Origin: an uncultured Oscillospiraceae bacterium
GTDB taxonomy: Bacteria; Bacillota; Clostridia; Oscillospirales; Acutalibacteraceae
Reading direction: 5' to 3'
NCBI GenBank assembly: GCA_902490145.1
Contig: CABUCT010000051.1
Location: 1-8,207, forward strand
Length of the DNA stretch: 8,207 nt
How positions within the stretch are numbered: the first letter of the stretch is position 1; every line of letters starts with the position of its first letter. Below are positions 6,462 through 8,207 of the stretch, in pieces. Under the pieces are notes generated by a model that had not been told where the DNA came from, made no database searches, and saw only the letters and a list, made by a program, of their open reading frames with translations. Made by a program: the position numbers and the translations under genes.

Positions 6462-7321
6462 ACCAACTCCAAATACATATCTTTCATTGTTTTTGCATCC
6501 TCAGCTTGTGTTCCTGCCGACTCACATACTATAACAGGAGTGCAGCCTTTACGGCATGTGAGTTCCGCCACAAAATCAAAATCAGGACCATATTTCTCAT
6601 CCGCAAAAGTTAAATGTCGTTTTTCTCCGCCATCTGAATATTCAATTTTTGAAAAATGTGAATGATAAACCTTTAAACGGTCAAGACCCAATTTATCTTC
6701 AATCTTGTCAAATACATTCTTAAAATCTTCAATAGTTTTAAGCCCTCCGTGAGTTCGTGCATTAAGGTGGCCAAAATCAATACACGGTATAAATCTTTCG
6801 TCCACAAGACACATTTCGAGTATCTCATCAAGATTGCCAAGCTGATTTATTTTTCCCATTGTTTCAGGACATATGTGGATATTTGAAAGTCCATATTCAT
6901 CAAGAACATTTTGAGCCTTTTTGAGAGTTTTACAGGCAAGCTCACAAGCAGCTTCTCTTGAAAGTCCTCCAAGTCCACCCGAATGAACAACAATTCGGTT
7001 TCCTCCCATAGCATTTACTGCTTCTGCTGATTGTATTATATATTTTATTGAATTTTCACGTTTTTCAGGTTCTTTGGATGCAAGTGATATATAATACGGT
7101 GCATGTAAAGAAATGCCTTTATTCTTTTCAGACATTTTTTCACCCAAGAGCTTAGCTTTTTCAAGCCCGATATTTACACCTCTGCCACACTGATATTCAA
7201 ACCAGTCAAGCTCCATTTTTTCAAGATATTCAGGTACGTCAAGACTTGATTTATATCCCATTTCGGAAAAGCTTGCGGCATTTCCGGCCGGTCCGAAAAG
7301 TGCTCTTTTATATATCATCAT
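6458..7321 (-). CDS. Endonuclease IV-like (AP endonuclease family 2) TIM-barrel protein
   Basis: A 287-residue protein of the xylose isomerase-like TIM-barrel superfamily, closest to endonuclease IV (Nfo), which cuts DNA 5' of abasic sites using three zinc ions. Ligand motifs in order: H73 in SLHAPY, H113 in VVHSGG, E153 in PETMGK, D182 and H185 in CIDFGHLNAR, H220 in VYHSHFSK, H236 in EKRH and E267 in VCES. The classical DRH motif reads KRH here (residues 234-236), so the aspartate zinc ligand is missing although the other ligands are kept. GGAG lies five bases before ATG 7321, and that ATG overlaps the yqeG stop as ATGA. A second ATG follows at once at 7318. Inference: a DNA repair enzyme of a divergent subfamily. 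A non-DNA role for this branch of the superfamily cannot be excluded. Confidence 0.85.
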   Translation of the reverse strand: MMIYKRALFGPAGNAASFSEMGYKSSLDVPEYLEKMELDWFEYQCGRGVNIGLEKAKLLGEKMSEKNKGISLHAPYYISLASKEPEKRENSIKYIIQSAEAVNAMGGNRIVVHSGGLGGLSREAACELACKTLKKAQNVLDEYGLSNIHICPETMGKINQLGNLDEILEMCLVDERFIPCIDFGHLNARTHGGLKTIEDFKNVFDKIEDKLGLDRLKVYHSHFSKIEYSDGGEKRHLTFADEKYGPDFDFVAELTCRKGCTPVIVCESAGTQAEDAKTMKDMYLELV

Positions 7322-7821
7322 TTTGACTCCTTCATTTTTTGATATTTTTTTAAAAACGGCTTTTCTAAAACTCTTTTTATTTTGAATATAAAACTCTTCT
7401 CTTTATGACGAGGACTTACAAGCAAGGTTTTTATTCCGTAAAGATTTCCGCAAAGAATATCTGTAAAAAGCTGATCGCCGCAAAGCATTATTTCATTTTT
7501 TTGAAGACCGAGAGTTTTCATTGCCCGCTTTACTCCAAACAAAAGAGGTTTTTTGCAAAGAAACTCAAAAGGTAGGTCAAGGCTTTTGGCAAACGGAGCA
7601 ACCCTTGACTCGCGGGCATTTGATACTATTATAAGCTTAATTCCGGATGCCTTTAGCCGCTTAAGATATTCCGGAATTTCATCAAACGGTTCTTTATCAA
7701 AATGTCGGGCAAGAGTATTATCAACATCCAAAAGCAGACCCTTTACAAAAAGCAGCTTAAGCTCTCCGACATCAAGGTCGGAGAGCTTATCTTTATATAA
7801 TGTAGGACGAAAAAGTGACAT
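7318..7821 (-). CDS. yqeG: YqeG family HAD-IIIA type phosphatase
   Basis: A cytosolic 167-residue HAD-superfamily protein. Motif I is LDVDNTLA (residues 31-38, nucleophile D32 and acid/base D34). Motif II is IIVSNA, ending at S67-N68-A69. The motif III lysine is in CKKP (K90/K91). Motif IV is GDQLFTD (115-121), with D116 and D121 for magnesium. The N-terminal FRPTLYK segment and the GDQxxTD form are typical of YqeG, found in nearly all Firmicutes; the family resembles the PGP phosphatase group but its bacterial substrate is not firmly known. The start ATG 7821 overlaps the thrS stop as TAATG, with AAGGA nine bases upstream inside thrS. Its TGA stop overlaps the next start. The C-terminus is strongly basic (KKYQKMKESK). 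Confidence 0.93.
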   Translation of the reverse strand: MSLFRPTLYKDKLSDLDVGELKLLFVKGLLLDVDNTLARHFDKEPFDEIPEYLKRLKASGIKLIIVSNARESRVAPFAKSLDLPFEFLCKKPLLFGVKRAMKTLGLQKNEIMLCGDQLFTDILCGNLYGIKTLLVSPRHKEKSFIFKIKRVLEKPFLKKYQKMKESK

Positions 7822-8207
7822 TACTTTATTTCCTTTGTATCGATTTCGGTCTTTGCCTTTAAAATGAACTCTTCAAGTGAAATCGCACCGATATCTCCTT
7901 CGGCACGAGAGCGAACCGAAACTGTTCCGCTTTCGGCCTCCTTATCACCGATTATCAACATATAGTTAACTTTTTCAAGCTGTGCTTCACGGATCTTATA
8001 TCCTATCTTTTCACTTCTTGAATCACATTTCGCACGAATTCCTGCACTCTTAAGAGCGGAAGTTATTTCATCAGCTTTATCAAGTAATCTTTCACTTATC
8101 GGAAGAACTCTTACCTGTTCCGGAGAGAGCCACATTGGAAGTGCTCCCGCATATTTTTCGAGTATAAGGGCAAGCGTGCGTTCATAGCAGCCGATCGAAG
8201 TTCTATG
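7821..8207 (-). CDS. thrS: Threonyl-tRNA synthetase, C-terminal part (5' end beyond the window)
   Basis: The visible 128 residues begin in class II motif 3: HRTSIGCYERTLALILEKY, with the ATP-binding arginine in the YER element. The conserved AGALPMWLSP bridge follows, then a complete C-terminal anticodon-binding domain ending in a YMLIIGDKE strand, a VSVRSR strand, the GDIG turn and the ISLEEFI helix. The enzyme charges tRNA-Thr in the cytosol. The editing and N-terminal catalytic regions lie outside the window. The reading frame is open to position 8207, so ATG 8135 is only an internal methionine. It heads a tight cluster, and its TAA stop shares one base with the yqeG start. Any T-box leader would be upstream and cannot be judged. 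Confidence 0.95.
   Translation of the reverse strand, partial: HRTSIGCYERTLALILEKYAGALPMWLSPEQVRVLPISERLLDKADEITSALKSAGIRAKCDSRSEKIGYKIREAQLEKVNYMLIIGDKEAESGTVSVRSRAEGDIGAISLEEFILKAKTEIDTKEIK

Overview
The window looks like a low-GC, Gram-positive anaerobe of the Clostridia, most likely an Oscillospiraceae/Ruminococcus-type gut or fibre-degrading bacterium. Three things point there: AT-rich intergenic DNA with GGAGG-type ribosome binding sites, a YlbJ-type protein (a family typical of spore-forming Firmicutes), and a large secreted protein ending in a type I dockerin. The placement is inferred from gene content; no marker for species is present. Every gene I accept is on the minus strand, so the window is best read from right to left.

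From 8207 down to 5391 is a tightly packed housekeeping cluster: the 3' end of thrS (threonyl-tRNA synthetase), a YqeG-type HAD phosphatase, an endonuclease IV-like TIM-barrel protein, and an M24 (Xaa-Pro) metallopeptidase. Each junction overlaps by 1 or 4 bases (TAATG, ATGA, GTGA), which implies one translationally coupled transcript. After a short gap without a convincing terminator come a YlbJ-like polytopic membrane protein (4234-5304) and a small four-cysteine protein (4029-4256) that overlaps its 3' end. These six genes may form one long transcript or two.

A 183-base AT-rich intergenic region (3846-4028) separates this block from the last gene. It holds the best promoter in the window, TTGACC-17-TATAAT, with two inverted repeats and a strong GGAGG site. 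It drives a 1278-residue secreted modular protein (9-3845): signal peptide, five beta-sandwich, carbohydrate-binding-like modules, several three-helix spacer repeats, and a C-terminal dockerin. No catalytic domain is recognisable in it. Its own promoter shows that it is a separate unit from the housekeeping cluster.

The points most worth following up are the non-enzymatic dockerin protein, whose second calcium loop is degenerate; the small Cys4 protein tucked onto the ylbJ-like gene; and the altered metal-site motif in the endonuclease IV-like protein. I found no RNA genes, mobile elements, CRISPR arrays or attachment sites.
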